From the NCBI GenBank assembly GCA_022822365.1, contig JAJEBV010000016.1, positions 186,001 through 250,000 on the forward strand: a DNA stretch of 64,000 nt. The letters run 5' to 3'. Positions 46,298-55,256 of this stretch are shown here, in pieces. The notes under the pieces were generated by a model. That model was not told the origin of the DNA, searched no databases, and saw only the letters and a program-made list of their open reading frames with translations. A program made the translations under genes and the position numbers. Origin of the DNA: Thermoanaerobaculia bacterium. GTDB lineage: Bacteria > Acidobacteriota > Thermoanaerobaculia > Multivoradales > Multivoraceae. Each line of letters opens with the position of its first letter. Position 1 is the stretch's first letter.

Positions 46298-46314
46298 TGT
46301 TGACGTTGTCAACA
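46298..46314. promoter_or_regulatory. 17-bp palindromic operator candidate
   Basis: TGTTGAC-GTT-GTCAACA is a perfect inverted repeat between the divergent DUF5671 and RraA-like genes. On the minus strand it lies just after a TTGACG / TGTAAT promoter-like pair (15-bp spacing), where a bound repressor would block transcription. The regulator is not in the window or not identified. Confidence 0.5.
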
Positions 46315-46364
46315 TTACACTCGACCTCCCGAGACGTCAAGCAACCGTTCTAGTATCCCCGCCC

Positions 46365-47063
46365 ATGACCTCTCCAGCCGTCCTCGACGCTCTCCGGTCC
46401 CTCGACACCCCCACCGTCTGCAACGCCCTCGAGGTCGTGGCGCCCAAGCGACGCGGCCACGGCTACACCGTGGACCCGCTGGTCTGCGCGAAGCCCGGGC
46501 TCCCGTCGATCGTCGGCTTCGCTCGAACCGCCCGCATCCGCGCACAGCACCCGAACGCGGCCGATCCGAAGCAGGCGCGCCGCGCCTCCGTCGGCTACTA
46601 CGAGTACCTGGCTTCGGGCGACGGCCCGACGATCACCGTGATCCAGGACCTCGACGACGGCGCCCGCGGCTACGGCGCCTTCTGGGGTGAAGTCAACTCC
46701 AACATCCACCGCGGCCTCGGCTGCCTCGGCGTGATCACGGACGGCAGCATTCGCGACCTCGACGACGTCGCCGAGGGATTCCAGCTCCTCGCCGGCCGGA
46801 TCGGACCGTCACATGCCTTCGTCCATGTCGTCGACTACGGCGGTCCGGTAACCGTCGCCGGCATGGCCGTCTCGAACGGCGACCTGATCCACGCCGACCA
46901 GCACGGCGCGGTCGTCGTTCCGGCCGACGTTGCCGACCAGGTTGCAGCGGCGGCCGACCTGATCGCCCGCCGCGAACGGGTCATCATCGACGCCGCCAAA
47001 CAGCCGGACTTCGACTTCGAGAAGCTGAGGGCCGCCTGGGGCGAGGCGGCGGAGATCCACTGA
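46365..47063 (+). CDS. RraA-like family protein (HMG/CHA aldolase or RraA)
   Basis: This 232-residue protein has the RraA/HMG-aldolase fold with FWGEVNSNIHRGLGCLGVITDGSIRDLDD. This contains the G-x20-R-D pattern shared by class II pyruvate aldolases and by the RNase E regulator RraA. Aldolase or decarboxylase activity is more likely than RNase regulation at this length. TAGTAT lies 8 nt before the ATG with no Shine-Dalgarno sequence. It is convergent with the amidase gene. Confidence 0.78.
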   Translation: MTSPAVLDALRSLDTPTVCNALEVVAPKRRGHGYTVDPLVCAKPGLPSIVGFARTARIRAQHPNAADPKQARRASVGYYEYLASGDGPTITVIQDLDDGARGYGAFWGEVNSNIHRGLGCLGVITDGSIRDLDDVAEGFQLLAGRIGPSHAFVHVVDYGGPVTVAGMAVSNGDLIHADQHGAVVVPADVADQVAAAADLIARRERVIIDAAKQPDFDFEKLRAAWGEAAEIH

Positions 47064-47081
47064 GTCGGCGGCGAGCGACGC

Positions 47082-48629
47082 TCAGGCCATCACGGGATCG
47101 ATCGGCGTGACGATGCCGAGCGCGTCCTCGATCGCCTGGGCCGCCTCGAGGCAAAGACCCTCGCGGTAGCGGCCGCCGATCACTTCGACCACCTGCGGCA
47201 GGCCGTTGGCGACGCCGGTCGGCACGCAGACGGCCGGTAGGCCGAGCAGGTTGAGGGCGACTTCGAAGCGCATCTGGTCGAGCACGTCGCCGGGGTCTTG
47301 CAGGTCGTAGCCGATGACGAAGGGCGGCTGGGTCATGATCGGGCCGACCGTTACGGGAAAGTCCTCCTGGAACTCCTGCCACGCGCTGGCGACCGCGTGG
47401 CGCTGACCGTACGACGCCATGTACTCGACCGGCGATTCGACCGCGAAGAGGTCTAGGGCACGATTCAGGAAGTCGAAGGCGTCCGGTGACATGATCTCTT
47501 CCAGCGCGGAACGCGTGACGCTCAGTTCGTAGCCCAGCAGGACCTCCCAGGCGCGGCGGGCCTCGGCCACCATCGGCGGCTCGACCTCCTCCACCGCGTA
47601 GCCCGCGGCTTCGAGCGCCTCTCCCGCTGCGCGAACGCCGGCGGCAACGTCGGGGTGCGTCGTGCCGCCACTCGGCTCCGGGACCAGGGCGACCTTCACC
47701 GGTGTCGCTGGCGGTTCCAGATCCAGCGGCACCGGGACTGAAAGCGGATCGCTACGGTGGTACCTGCCGAGCAACTCGTAGGCGGTGCGCAAGTCGGCAA
47801 CGCGGCGGGCCATCGGACCGTCGACCGCCATCAACTGGCCGGACATGCTGCCGCCGGTGGCACTCGCGATGCGGCCCAAAGTCGGCTTGAGCGACGCGAT
47901 GCCGTTGCACTGGGCCGGGATGCGGAGTGAACCGCCGATGTCGTTCCCGAGCCCGAGGCAGCTCATGCCGCTCGCCAGTGCCGAGCCTTCCCCGCCGCTC
48001 GAACCGCCGACGTTGCGGTCCGCGGCCCAGGGATTTCTGGTCACGCCGTAGAGGAAGCTGTCCGTATGGACGCGCAAGCCGAGGTCGGGGAGGTTGGTCC
48101 GGGTCAGCACGATCGCCCCGGCTTCCTTGAGCCGGCTCACGATCAGCGCGTCCTCTTCGGCGTTCTCTTCCGCGAGCGACGGTACGCCGTTGGTGGTCGG
48201 CGTACCGGCGACGGCGATGTTGTCCTTGACCGAGATCGGCACACCGTGGAGCGGCCCGAGCTCGGCGCCCGCGGCAACAGCTTCGTCGGCGGCACTGGCG
48301 GCCGCGCGGGCCTCGTCAGCCAGCACGCGCACGACCGCGTTGAGGTGACCGTTCACCGCATCGACGCGCGCGAGATGGGACTCGACGACCTCGAGACTCG
48401 AAACCTCCCCCCCGCGGATCGCAGCCGCCAGCTCGCCGGCGCTGGCGCGCCAGAGGTCGTCGGGCATCGGACCGGCGGCAACATCGGCGGCACTATCCGC
48501 GGCGGTTGTCGCATCGCCGCTGCAGCCTGCCAGCAGTCCGGCCGCGCCCGCGAGGGAAAGGGCGTGAATGACCTGGCGCCGTGAGACGCCGGCAATCTCC
48601 TGGGCTTCGGGTCCGTGCGTCGTCGTCAT
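47082..48629 (-). CDS. Tat-exported amidase
   Basis: This 515-residue amidase-signature enzyme has a twin-arginine signal plus a lipobox (SRRQVIHALSLAGAAGLLAGC). Catalytic segments are the Lys in GVPISVKDNIAVAG, the loop GGSSGGEGS and the nucleophile DIGGSLRIPAQC. Export of a folded amidase suggests action on extracellular or cell-wall amides. AAGGAG precedes the ATG. A palindromic element lies in the gap between it and the PhoD-like gene downstream. Confidence 0.87.
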   Translation of the reverse strand: MTTTHGPEAQEIAGVSRRQVIHALSLAGAAGLLAGCSGDATTAADSAADVAAGPMPDDLWRASAGELAAAIRGGEVSSLEVVESHLARVDAVNGHLNAVVRVLADEARAAASAADEAVAAGAELGPLHGVPISVKDNIAVAGTPTTNGVPSLAEENAEEDALIVSRLKEAGAIVLTRTNLPDLGLRVHTDSFLYGVTRNPWAADRNVGGSSGGEGSALASGMSCLGLGNDIGGSLRIPAQCNGIASLKPTLGRIASATGGSMSGQLMAVDGPMARRVADLRTAYELLGRYHRSDPLSVPVPLDLEPPATPVKVALVPEPSGGTTHPDVAAGVRAAGEALEAAGYAVEEVEPPMVAEARRAWEVLLGYELSVTRSALEEIMSPDAFDFLNRALDLFAVESPVEYMASYGQRHAVASAWQEFQEDFPVTVGPIMTQPPFVIGYDLQDPGDVLDQMRFEVALNLLGLPAVCVPTGVANGLPQVVEVIGGRYREGLCLEAAQAIEDALGIVTPIDPVMA

Positions 48630-48684
48630 GGTCGCGTCTCCTTCATGTACATCGAACGCCTGCCGGAGCGGCGCTTCGCGCCGG

Positions 48685-48709
48685 ATGCCGGCGAGGGCGC
48701 CAGCGCACC
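48685..48709 (+). repeat. Dispersed 25-bp palindromic element, copy 8
   Basis: ATGCCGGCGAGGGCG followed by CCAGCGCACC and CAGTC shows the element tail with one arm substitution. It occupies the 93-bp gap between the amidase and PhoD-like genes. Confidence 0.55.
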
Positions 48710-48722
48710 CAGTCCTGCGGCG

Positions 48723-49787
48723 CTAGCGACTGCTGTGCAGGTCATCCAGATTGAGCGTCTCCGCGAGCACCGTCTCACCGTCCATCCCGCGCGCTTCCAG
48801 CGACACCGAGCGGGAAGTCCAGTCGATTGCGATGGCGCCATAGTTCTCGGGCCTGTACGTCGGGCCGAGCCGGTACGGCCCCGCCTCTTCCTCACTGGTG
48901 AAAGCCGAGTTCAGCGAACTCGCCGTGAGCTCCAGGAGCGGGTAGGCCAGAGCATCGTCGTGGCGATAGATGCCGGCGCGGTGCCGGTCACCCGAGATGA
49001 TCACCACGCCGTTGGCGCCGGTCTCCCGAAGCAGGCCATAGAGCCGATCGCGCTCGGCCGGGAGATGCCGCCACGCCTCGTAGCCGTGACCGTCGGCGAT
49101 CACCTGGATCGACGACGCAAGGATCCGCAGGTCCGCCTCCTCCTCCAGCACGCCGCGAAGCCAGTTCCACTGCTCCTCGCCGAGCATGGTCTTCGCGGGA
49201 TCCGGATCCGGCATGTAGCGCTCCTTGCCCGGCGCGCCGCGTTCGTCGGTCGGCAGCAGAGGGGATCGGAAGTACCGCGTGTCGAGCAGGATGAGCTGAA
49301 CCCGCTGTCCCGGCGGGCCGTAAGTCACGGCGTCGTACACGCCCGGCCGGGAAGCGCGCTCGGAGTCCGGCGGCACGTCCCAGAAGTCCTCGAAGATGCG
49401 CTGCGCCTCTTCGCGTCCGAAGAAATCGGCGCCGGCGTCGTTCAGGCCGTAGTCGTGGTCGTCCCAGGTGGCGACGAGAGGCACCTCGGCGCGCAAGCGG
49501 GAGAAGCCGTCGGCGGCCGCCTGCATCGCGTAGGCGTCGCGCAGTTCGCGAAGGTCCTCGGACTCGACGTCGCCGTAGACGTTGTCGCCGAGGAAGACGA
49601 AGAGGTCCAGGTCGTCGTCGAGGATCGCGTCGAAGATCGGCTGCGGCAGGTCCTGCCTCAGGCAGGAACCGACGCCGATCAGCTCCAGAGCCGGTTCGGC
49701 CGCCGCGACATCGGTTTCCGCGGCCGGTTCGCCGCAGGCCAGAGCCAGCAGCGCAACCGCCAGCAACGCTTCAGTTCGCAGCTTCAC
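48723..49787 (-). CDS. PhoD-like alkaline phosphatase lipoprotein
   Basis: This 354-residue metallophosphoesterase has GSCLRQDLPQ, FLGDNVYGDVESED, ATWDDHDYGLND and ISGDRHRAG, the PhoD metal-ligand motifs. A lipobox (LLALACGE) follows the GTG start at 49787, which overlaps the end of the preceding gene by 17 bp. The track start at 49850 would overlap much more and lacks a signal. It probably releases phosphate from esters or phospholipids outside the inner membrane. It is the last gene of the TonB-receptor operon. Confidence 0.8.
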   Translation of the reverse strand: MKLRTEALLAVALLALACGEPAAETDVAAAEPALELIGVGSCLRQDLPQPIFDAILDDDLDLFVFLGDNVYGDVESEDLRELRDAYAMQAAADGFSRLRAEVPLVATWDDHDYGLNDAGADFFGREEAQRIFEDFWDVPPDSERASRPGVYDAVTYGPPGQRVQLILLDTRYFRSPLLPTDERGAPGKERYMPDPDPAKTMLGEEQWNWLRGVLEEEADLRILASSIQVIADGHGYEAWRHLPAERDRLYGLLRETGANGVVIISGDRHRAGIYRHDDALAYPLLELTASSLNSAFTSEEEAGPYRLGPTYRPENYGAIAIDWTSRSVSLEARGMDGETVLAETLNLDDLHSSR

Positions 49788-50751
49788 GGCACACCCTCTC
49801 GATCGAAAACCCGGACGGATCGGGCAGCTTTCCGGCGACGACCATCTCATCGATCAACCTCTCCGTTTCGGTGACCCGGTCCCTTTCCCGATAGGCCTGG
49901 CGCATCGCCTTCACCTGCGGGTGCTCGAGCATCGAACAGTATCCCAGCATCCGCTGCTTCACTTTCTCCCACTTCCGCCGCACGTAGATGTTCGGCTGGT
50001 AGGACTCGTCCCATTCGGGCGTCACGTAGGCCCGCAGATCGAACGGCCTGCGGAGACGCCACACCCCCGCGTCGTAGACGATGTTGGGATCGTCGCCGGC
50101 GCAGAGGTGCTCGTAGAACCACATCCCCTCGTAGTTCGCCTCGAGGTCGGCCAGGGAGAGAACGCCCGAGACGGCCCTGCCGAGAATCGTGATCTCATGC
50201 TGGAGGCCGCGGCGAACCGCCCGATCCTCCGCTTCGGCGGGCGTCGCGCCCCGCAGACTCGCCTTGCGATACCAGCGGTGGTAGTACCAGGCGGTTCCCA
50301 GGAGGTGGGTCAGCTTGTCGGTGCCGAGCCGTACGCCGTTGACCTCCACAGTCGGACTCGGTGGCATCCAGCGGCCGGTGTCGAACAGCGGAGACGTCCC
50401 GCCGTAGAGGTACCTCCGCTCGAACTCCCGCATCTCCTCGGGCCCGGACGGCGACCGGCTGACGAGCGGCGAGTTCACCGACCAGGTCTCGAAGCCGTCG
50501 AAGAAGAGCATGCGGTGACGCTTGAAGAAGCGGAACCGCACGTTCTGGCAGCGGCGCTCCCTGCCGTCCCGGTTCAGTTCGGCGACCAGACGCTCGAGTT
50601 CCAGATTGACCCGGGCGTTCAGCACCTCGGTCATGTCGTCGAGGTGACGGCCCCAGGCGAAGAACTGATCCGTCTCGAGGCCCTGAGCGGCGCCGGCGCC
50701 GCCGAGTCCGAGAAACAGCGCCGCGGCGGCCAGTCTGAAACGCAGGGACAC
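49771..50751 (-). CDS. Exported protein of unknown function
   Basis: This 326-residue protein has a signal peptide (AAAALFLGLGGAGAAQG) and no recognised domain. Visible features are HLDDMTEVLNARVNLELERL, a His-rich amphipathic segment DKLTHLLGTAWYYHRWY, SLADLEANYEGMWFYEHLC and RRKWEKVKQRMLGYCSMLEHP. The two Cys-containing segments and a His cluster could bind metal or lipid, but that is speculation. GTG start. It sits between an outer-membrane-like protein and a PhoD phosphatase in the TonB-receptor operon. Confidence 0.6.
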   Translation of the reverse strand: MSLRFRLAAAALFLGLGGAGAAQGLETDQFFAWGRHLDDMTEVLNARVNLELERLVAELNRDGRERRCQNVRFRFFKRHRMLFFDGFETWSVNSPLVSRSPSGPEEMREFERRYLYGGTSPLFDTGRWMPPSPTVEVNGVRLGTDKLTHLLGTAWYYHRWYRKASLRGATPAEAEDRAVRRGLQHEITILGRAVSGVLSLADLEANYEGMWFYEHLCAGDDPNIVYDAGVWRLRRPFDLRAYVTPEWDESYQPNIYVRRKWEKVKQRMLGYCSMLEHPQVKAMRQAYRERDRVTETERLIDEMVVAGKLPDPSGFSIERVCREAAN

Positions 50752-50771
50752 CGGTCAGGCCGCTCCCGGCA

Positions 50772-51365
50772 TCAGAAGCCCCAGCCGATGCCGGCCGTGT
50801 ACACGTAGCGATCGGCGCCTTCGTGGGCGGAGCTCACCCGCCGCAGCACGCCCACATTGAAGCTGATGCGAGGCAGCGCGAACTGCCCCTCGAAACCGGC
50901 CAGCGTCTGCCGCGCCGGATCGAGCTCGGAGTCTCCCCACGTGCGGACCAGAACGGCGCGGGCGCTCCAGCCGACGTAGACGTTGTTCAGGAAGGCGGAA
51001 CGGGGCTTGTTCGCGGCGATCACCCGGGCGTAGCCGACGCCGAGCTGCCCTCCCGCCGAACCCGGCTCGACCTGCGCGACGAAGCCGCGGTACTCGCAGA
51101 AGGTGGCGCAGTCGTGGCTGGCGGGCATCCGCGCCAGGATGGCGCCGCCGCCCGCCGAGAACTCGAGAGGAATCGAGTACCGGACCCGCGCGATGCCGAG
51201 CCAGCGAAGCGAGGTCTCGTCGACGTCGGCTCGCACCCGGTCAGTCAGTGGCCGGGGGTCTTCCGACGCCCGGTTCCGCGGCTCCTGCCCAACCAGCGAC
51301 CCCGCCCAGAGCCCACAGAGCACAGCTCCCGCGGCGATGTGCAACCAGCGGGCCCGGGAGAGCAC
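50772..51365 (-). CDS. Small outer-membrane beta-barrel-like protein
   Basis: This 197-residue protein has a signal peptide (AAGAVLCGLWAGSLVGQ), alternating beta-strand pattern (VRYSIPLEFSAGGGAILA, VYVGWSARAVLVRTW, GFEGQFALPRISFNVGVLRR) and a terminal aromatic residue (YTAGIGWGF) as required for BAM insertion. No specific family is recognised. GTG start. It lies 22 bp downstream of the TonB receptor and 20 bp upstream of the unknown exported protein, in one operon. Confidence 0.6.
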   Translation of the reverse strand: MLSRARWLHIAAGAVLCGLWAGSLVGQEPRNRASEDPRPLTDRVRADVDETSLRWLGIARVRYSIPLEFSAGGGAILARMPASHDCATFCEYRGFVAQVEPGSAGGQLGVGYARVIAANKPRSAFLNNVYVGWSARAVLVRTWGDSELDPARQTLAGFEGQFALPRISFNVGVLRRVSSAHEGADRYVYTAGIGWGF

Positions 51366-51387
51366 CGAAAGGCCCGAGGCCTGACCG

Positions 51388-54300
51388 CTACTGGCCGCCG
51401 CCGAAGCGGTAGGTCATCAACGCCTTCAAGCGCCGGCCCTTCGGGTTCGCGGTCAAGGGGTCGAAGGACTGCTCGAAGAAGACGAGCGGCGGATCCTCGT
51501 CGGTCAGGTTGATCGCCGACAGGGCGAGATCGAAGCCGAGCCGCGGGAAACGCCACAGGAACGTCAGGTCGAACGTGAGCCACTCGTCGATCGGCAACAG
51601 TTCGGGCGGCGTCCAGGCCACGTTGCTGTCCTCGTAGGACGAGATGTGGTTGGCCCAGGCGATCAGGCTGTAGTCGCCCCAGCGGTAGCCGAGCGAGGCC
51701 CGTGTCTTCATCTCCGGAAGCGGCGGCGCGATCGGCGTGTCGCGATTCAGGAGGCCTACGACGTCCTGCCGCTCGCGATAGACGACGCCGTCCCGCTCGA
51801 GCTGCTTCAGTTCGTAGCTCTGCGTGTACGTGCTGTCCAGGCTGAAGGACACCTCGCCCCTGCCCGCTTCGACGAGGCCCTGCAGGTGGAAGTCGAAGCC
51901 CGAGGTCTTGATGCCGGGCCAGTTGATCAGGTCGATCCGCACCCGCTCGATGTCGCCCGGAGAGCAGGACCCGTCCGCCAACCCGCCAGGGCAGACGACG
52001 CGGCCGCTGACGGCATCGAGGGCCGCCCGGTTGCCGCCGTAGCCTTCGGCGTAGAGCCGCACGACCTCCTGCTGCGGCAGCGGGGCGATCACGTCGTCGA
52101 AGTCGTAGGTCCAGTAGTCCAGCGTCATGTCGATTCCGGGCGAGGCGAAGAGCACGAAGCCCAGGTTGTAGGTGAACGCCTGCTCGGGCAGCAGCGCCCG
52201 GTTCCCGAACGCGTCCACCGCCTTGTAGACGCCGACCGTGTTCAGATACTCCAGGCTGGTGCGAACCTCCTCGTTGAGATCGTCGACGGAGGGCGCCCGG
52301 AACGTGGTCTGGACCGAGGTGCGGAAGGAGAACACGTGGCCCTCGCCGGAGGAAAGCGTCCACCGGCCCGAGAACTTCGGATCGAAGCTGTCGACCTCCT
52401 CGTGGACTTCGTAGTTGGCCGCGAACTGCATGTCCCCGCCCAGCGCGTTGACGGACAGCTCGCCGAACGCCCGGTGAACCCCCTGGGAGTCGCCGTACGG
52501 GTAGTAGCCGGAGGTGAAGGTGAAGGCGCCGGCGCGGGCACCCGTCTGGCGGCCGGTGGCGGGATCCACGCACGAACGGTCGCCGGGGACGACGCACGGG
52601 TTCAGCGCGTAGTTGCCGACGTCGTTCGGAATCGCGCTCACGTCCAGGTGCCGGTACTGGTAGCCGAACGCGTAGTCGAGCCGTTGCGGCACCCAGTTGC
52701 CCGAGAGCGTGGCTTCGGCCACCACGAGCTCGGCTTCGTTCTCGACGTTCACCTGGTCGTTGATCCAGCCGATCAGCTCCGCGCTGTTCTCCAGGCCGGC
52801 CCGGTACGTCGGGTTCGGACTGTCTTCCCAGGGCGCCCCGGGCTGAGCCGAGAACTCGATGCCGTTGCCGAACGGGTTGTAGAACATGCAGTTGCCCGTG
52901 CCCGGCTGGGCGTCGCCCGTGTCTCCCAGCCGCATCCCCGAGGGGCTCGTGTCGTCGGCCACGACGCCGACGCCGCAGTTCGGCCCGCCGTAGCCGCGAA
53001 ACGCCAGAAACTTGCGGTAGGCGTACTCCGACGGATGGTTCATGTTGCCGCTCGCCTTCGAGTAGCTCACGCCGAGGTCCAGGTTGGCCGCCTTGCCGCC
53101 AACGGTCAGGTCGCGGTCGATCGAAGCCCCGAGGCGGGACGTGTCCGTTCCCCGCCGCAGGCCGCGTCCAGGGCCGGCGTTGCCGACGAGCCTGCCGTAG
53201 AAGTACCAGTCGTCCTCCAGGCACGCCTGCTCGGAATCGAAGCCGGCCGTCGCGAAGTCCGCGCCGCAGAGCTCCTGGCGCCCCGGGTTGATCGAGGGCA
53301 CTACCTGAAGACCGTCCAGCAGCGACACCGGCGGAAAGGACGGCGTCGTCACGTAGTTCGGGATCGTGGACTCCGAGAACAGGGCCTCCACGTGGTAGGT
53401 CGTGCGGTCCGAGAGCGGCCCGTTCAGTTCCGCGAAGAAGCGGTTCGTCTCCGTCGCCTCGATCAGGCTGTCCCACGGCTGATAACGGAACGCGCAGGTC
53501 CAGCCGCGGTCGTAACCGCCGACGCCGTTACAGGCGGGATCGACGAAGTAGTCCGTGCCGGCCGCGCCGTTGCGGGCCCTGGCCAGCTCCTCGACGAACG
53601 CCGAGGACGTCTCGCCGCCGGTGAGGTTCGGCCGCAGGAAGATGCCGGGATTGCCCGTGTTCGACCAGCCCCAGAACCAGCCGGTGGAGCGATCCATCAG
53701 CGTGTACGGCCGCTCCCTCGCGCCCAGATGCGAACGCTCCGCGCGCTCGAGCGAAAAGACGAGGTGGTGGTCAGAACCGCCCAGCTTGCCGCCCCAGATC
53801 GCCCCCGCCGTCGAGTCGCCGGCGCCGTCCATCGCCTCGTGCGAGAGGCTGACCTCGAAACCGGTGAACTCGTCCCTGGTCACGAAGTTCGCGACTCCGG
53901 CCACGGCGTCCGAGCCGTAGATGGCCGCCGCGCCCTCCTTCAGCACCTCGATGCGGTCGATCGCAAGCGACGGAAAGGCGCTGATGTCGACGAAGCGGCC
54001 GCCGAAGAGCCGCGCCGGCAAGGGCGCCTGGCGCTTGCCGTTCAGCAACACGAGGGTCCGTGACGCCCCAAGGCCGCGGAGATTCACGTTGGCGACGGTC
54101 TCCGGCACCGCCGCCCCCTGATCGTTGTACCAACTGTTCGCTTCGCCGATCACTCCCGACGACGCCGTCAGGCTCTTCATCAGGTCGTAGACCTGAAGCG
54201 AACCCTGCTCCTTCTGCATCTCCCGGTCCAGCACCTCGACGGCGAAGGGCAGGTCGACCGCCGGCTCCTCGATCGCCGAGCCGGTGACGATGACCACGTC

Positions 54301-54474
54301 GTCGGCATCGAACTCGAGGACGCCCTCGTCGTCGTCGCCCTCGTCTTCCTGGGAGACAACGGGAGCGTCGCCCGGCTCGCCCGGCGGCGCCGTCGGCGCT
54401 TCCTCGGCGAGGCCCGCCGCCAGGGCGGCGAACGCCAGGAACACGGTGAGGATCGGGAGTCTGGGGGCTTTCAT
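51388..54474 (-). CDS. TonB-dependent outer-membrane receptor
   Basis: This 1028-residue receptor has a signal peptide, an acidic linker, a plug domain (VVIVTGSAIEEPAVDLPFAV, NVNLRGLGASRTLVLLNGKR, IDRIEVLKEGAAAIYGSDAVAGVANF) and a long 22-strand-type barrel ending in LKALMTYRFGGGQ. It imports a large substrate using TonB energy. No SusD partner is adjacent, so glycan uptake is not indicated. AGAGGA precedes the ATG. It heads an operon with the beta-barrel protein, the unknown exported protein and the PhoD phosphatase, which may suggest an organophosphate-linked substrate. Confidence 0.9.
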   Translation of the reverse strand: MKAPRLPILTVFLAFAALAAGLAEEAPTAPPGEPGDAPVVSQEDEGDDDEGVLEFDADDVVIVTGSAIEEPAVDLPFAVEVLDREMQKEQGSLQVYDLMKSLTASSGVIGEANSWYNDQGAAVPETVANVNLRGLGASRTLVLLNGKRQAPLPARLFGGRFVDISAFPSLAIDRIEVLKEGAAAIYGSDAVAGVANFVTRDEFTGFEVSLSHEAMDGAGDSTAGAIWGGKLGGSDHHLVFSLERAERSHLGARERPYTLMDRSTGWFWGWSNTGNPGIFLRPNLTGGETSSAFVEELARARNGAAGTDYFVDPACNGVGGYDRGWTCAFRYQPWDSLIEATETNRFFAELNGPLSDRTTYHVEALFSESTIPNYVTTPSFPPVSLLDGLQVVPSINPGRQELCGADFATAGFDSEQACLEDDWYFYGRLVGNAGPGRGLRRGTDTSRLGASIDRDLTVGGKAANLDLGVSYSKASGNMNHPSEYAYRKFLAFRGYGGPNCGVGVVADDTSPSGMRLGDTGDAQPGTGNCMFYNPFGNGIEFSAQPGAPWEDSPNPTYRAGLENSAELIGWINDQVNVENEAELVVAEATLSGNWVPQRLDYAFGYQYRHLDVSAIPNDVGNYALNPCVVPGDRSCVDPATGRQTGARAGAFTFTSGYYPYGDSQGVHRAFGELSVNALGGDMQFAANYEVHEEVDSFDPKFSGRWTLSSGEGHVFSFRTSVQTTFRAPSVDDLNEEVRTSLEYLNTVGVYKAVDAFGNRALLPEQAFTYNLGFVLFASPGIDMTLDYWTYDFDDVIAPLPQQEVVRLYAEGYGGNRAALDAVSGRVVCPGGLADGSCSPGDIERVRIDLINWPGIKTSGFDFHLQGLVEAGRGEVSFSLDSTYTQSYELKQLERDGVVYRERQDVVGLLNRDTPIAPPLPEMKTRASLGYRWGDYSLIAWANHISSYEDSNVAWTPPELLPIDEWLTFDLTFLWRFPRLGFDLALSAINLTDEDPPLVFFEQSFDPLTANPKGRRLKALMTYRFGGGQ

Positions 54475-54521
54475 CGTGGGTCCTCTTTCTCCAGATTGAA
54501 CCGACTCGCCGAGCCGGCAAC

Positions 54522-54536
54522 CTGAGACTGTCTCAG
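54522..54536. promoter_or_regulatory. 15-bp perfect palindrome upstream of the TonB receptor
   Basis: CTGAGAC-T-GTCTCAG is perfectly symmetric and lies in the 199-bp divergent gap, 48 bp upstream of the receptor ATG. A weak TTGCCG / CAATCT promoter-like pair lies between it and the receptor start. It could be the operator for receptor control. Otherwise the gap shows only the ribosome binding site of the DUF6152 gene. Confidence 0.4.
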
Positions 54537-54673
54537 ACGAGGCTACCGCCGGTACCCGACGAACGGCAACTCTTGACTCTCTTGAAGGTTACACCATCGC
54601 TCGCCGATTCCGCCCTGGCCGCGGGACGAGGCCGACGCGGCCTGGACTAAGATCGTCCCCACAGGAGGTGCCG

Positions 54674-55120
54674 ATGTCCCGACGAGTCCACCGATTTCTT
54701 CCCGTCGCCGTTCTGGCGGCGAGCTTGAGCGTCGCCGGCCCGGCCGCTGCACACCACGCCTTCTCCGCGGAGTTCGACGCGAACCTGCCGATCAAGGTCG
54801 AGGGCACCATCACCAAGGTCGAGTGGATCAATCCGCACGCCTGGGTCCATGTCGAGACCACGCTCGACAGCGGCGAAACCATGACCTGGGAACTCGAAGC
54901 GGGCACGCCGAACACCCTGGTGCGCCGGGGCCTGACGCGTACCCTGCTTCGACCCGGCACCGAGGTCGTCGTCCGCGGCTACCAGAGCAAGGACCGGATG
55001 TGCACGCCGAACTGCCGCGGCAGCGGCCGCGACATGAAGCTCCCCGACGGCCGCAGCCTGTTCATGGGCTCCTCCGGCACCGGCGCGCCGCGTGACGGCG
55101 CCGACCCGACCGAACAGTAG
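54674..55120 (+). CDS. DUF6152 exported protein
   Basis: This 148-residue protein has a signal peptide (AVLAASLSVAGPAAA) followed at once by HHAFSAEFD and VEGTITKVEWINPHAWVHVE, the signature of DUF6152. The mature domain is a small beta barrel. Two Cys (MCTPNCRGSGRD) lie near the C-terminus. Function is unknown. It is commonly found in Acidobacteriota and marine Proteobacteria near PQQ dehydrogenases and PDLQG/YACHEGN proteins, as here. AGGAGGTG precedes ATG 54674. Confidence 0.8.
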   Translation: MSRRVHRFLPVAVLAASLSVAGPAAAHHAFSAEFDANLPIKVEGTITKVEWINPHAWVHVETTLDSGETMTWELEAGTPNTLVRRGLTRTLLRPGTEVVVRGYQSKDRMCTPNCRGSGRDMKLPDGRSLFMGSSGTGAPRDGADPTEQ

Positions 55121-55207
55121 CGCCGCGCCCCGCGGCTTCGCCGGCGGCTTGCGCGCGTAGGCGCCTTGCCCCATCTGCCCGCGGGCGGCTTCCGCGGTTA
55201 TCGCAAA

Positions 55208-55246
55208 GTTACCCCGGTTTATCGAGATCGGATAAACCGGGGTAAC
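55208..55246 (+). promoter_or_regulatory. Perfect 16-bp inverted repeat in the leader of an AAA+ ATPase
   Basis: GTTACCCCGGTTTATC (55208-55223), a 7-nt loop gagatcg, and GATAAACCGGGGTAAC (55231-55246) form a perfect 16-bp stem ending 10 nt before the ATPase start codon. A further half-like site, CGGTTATCG, lies just upstream. It covers the position where a ribosome binding site would be and no other is visible. It may be a binding site for the ATPase itself, a translational switch or a recognition site. Confidence 0.75.
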
Positions 55247-55256
55247 CTCCCGATAC

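Noticed and set aside
51646-54063. 805-residue plus-strand ORF
   Set aside because: Shadow of the TonB receptor.
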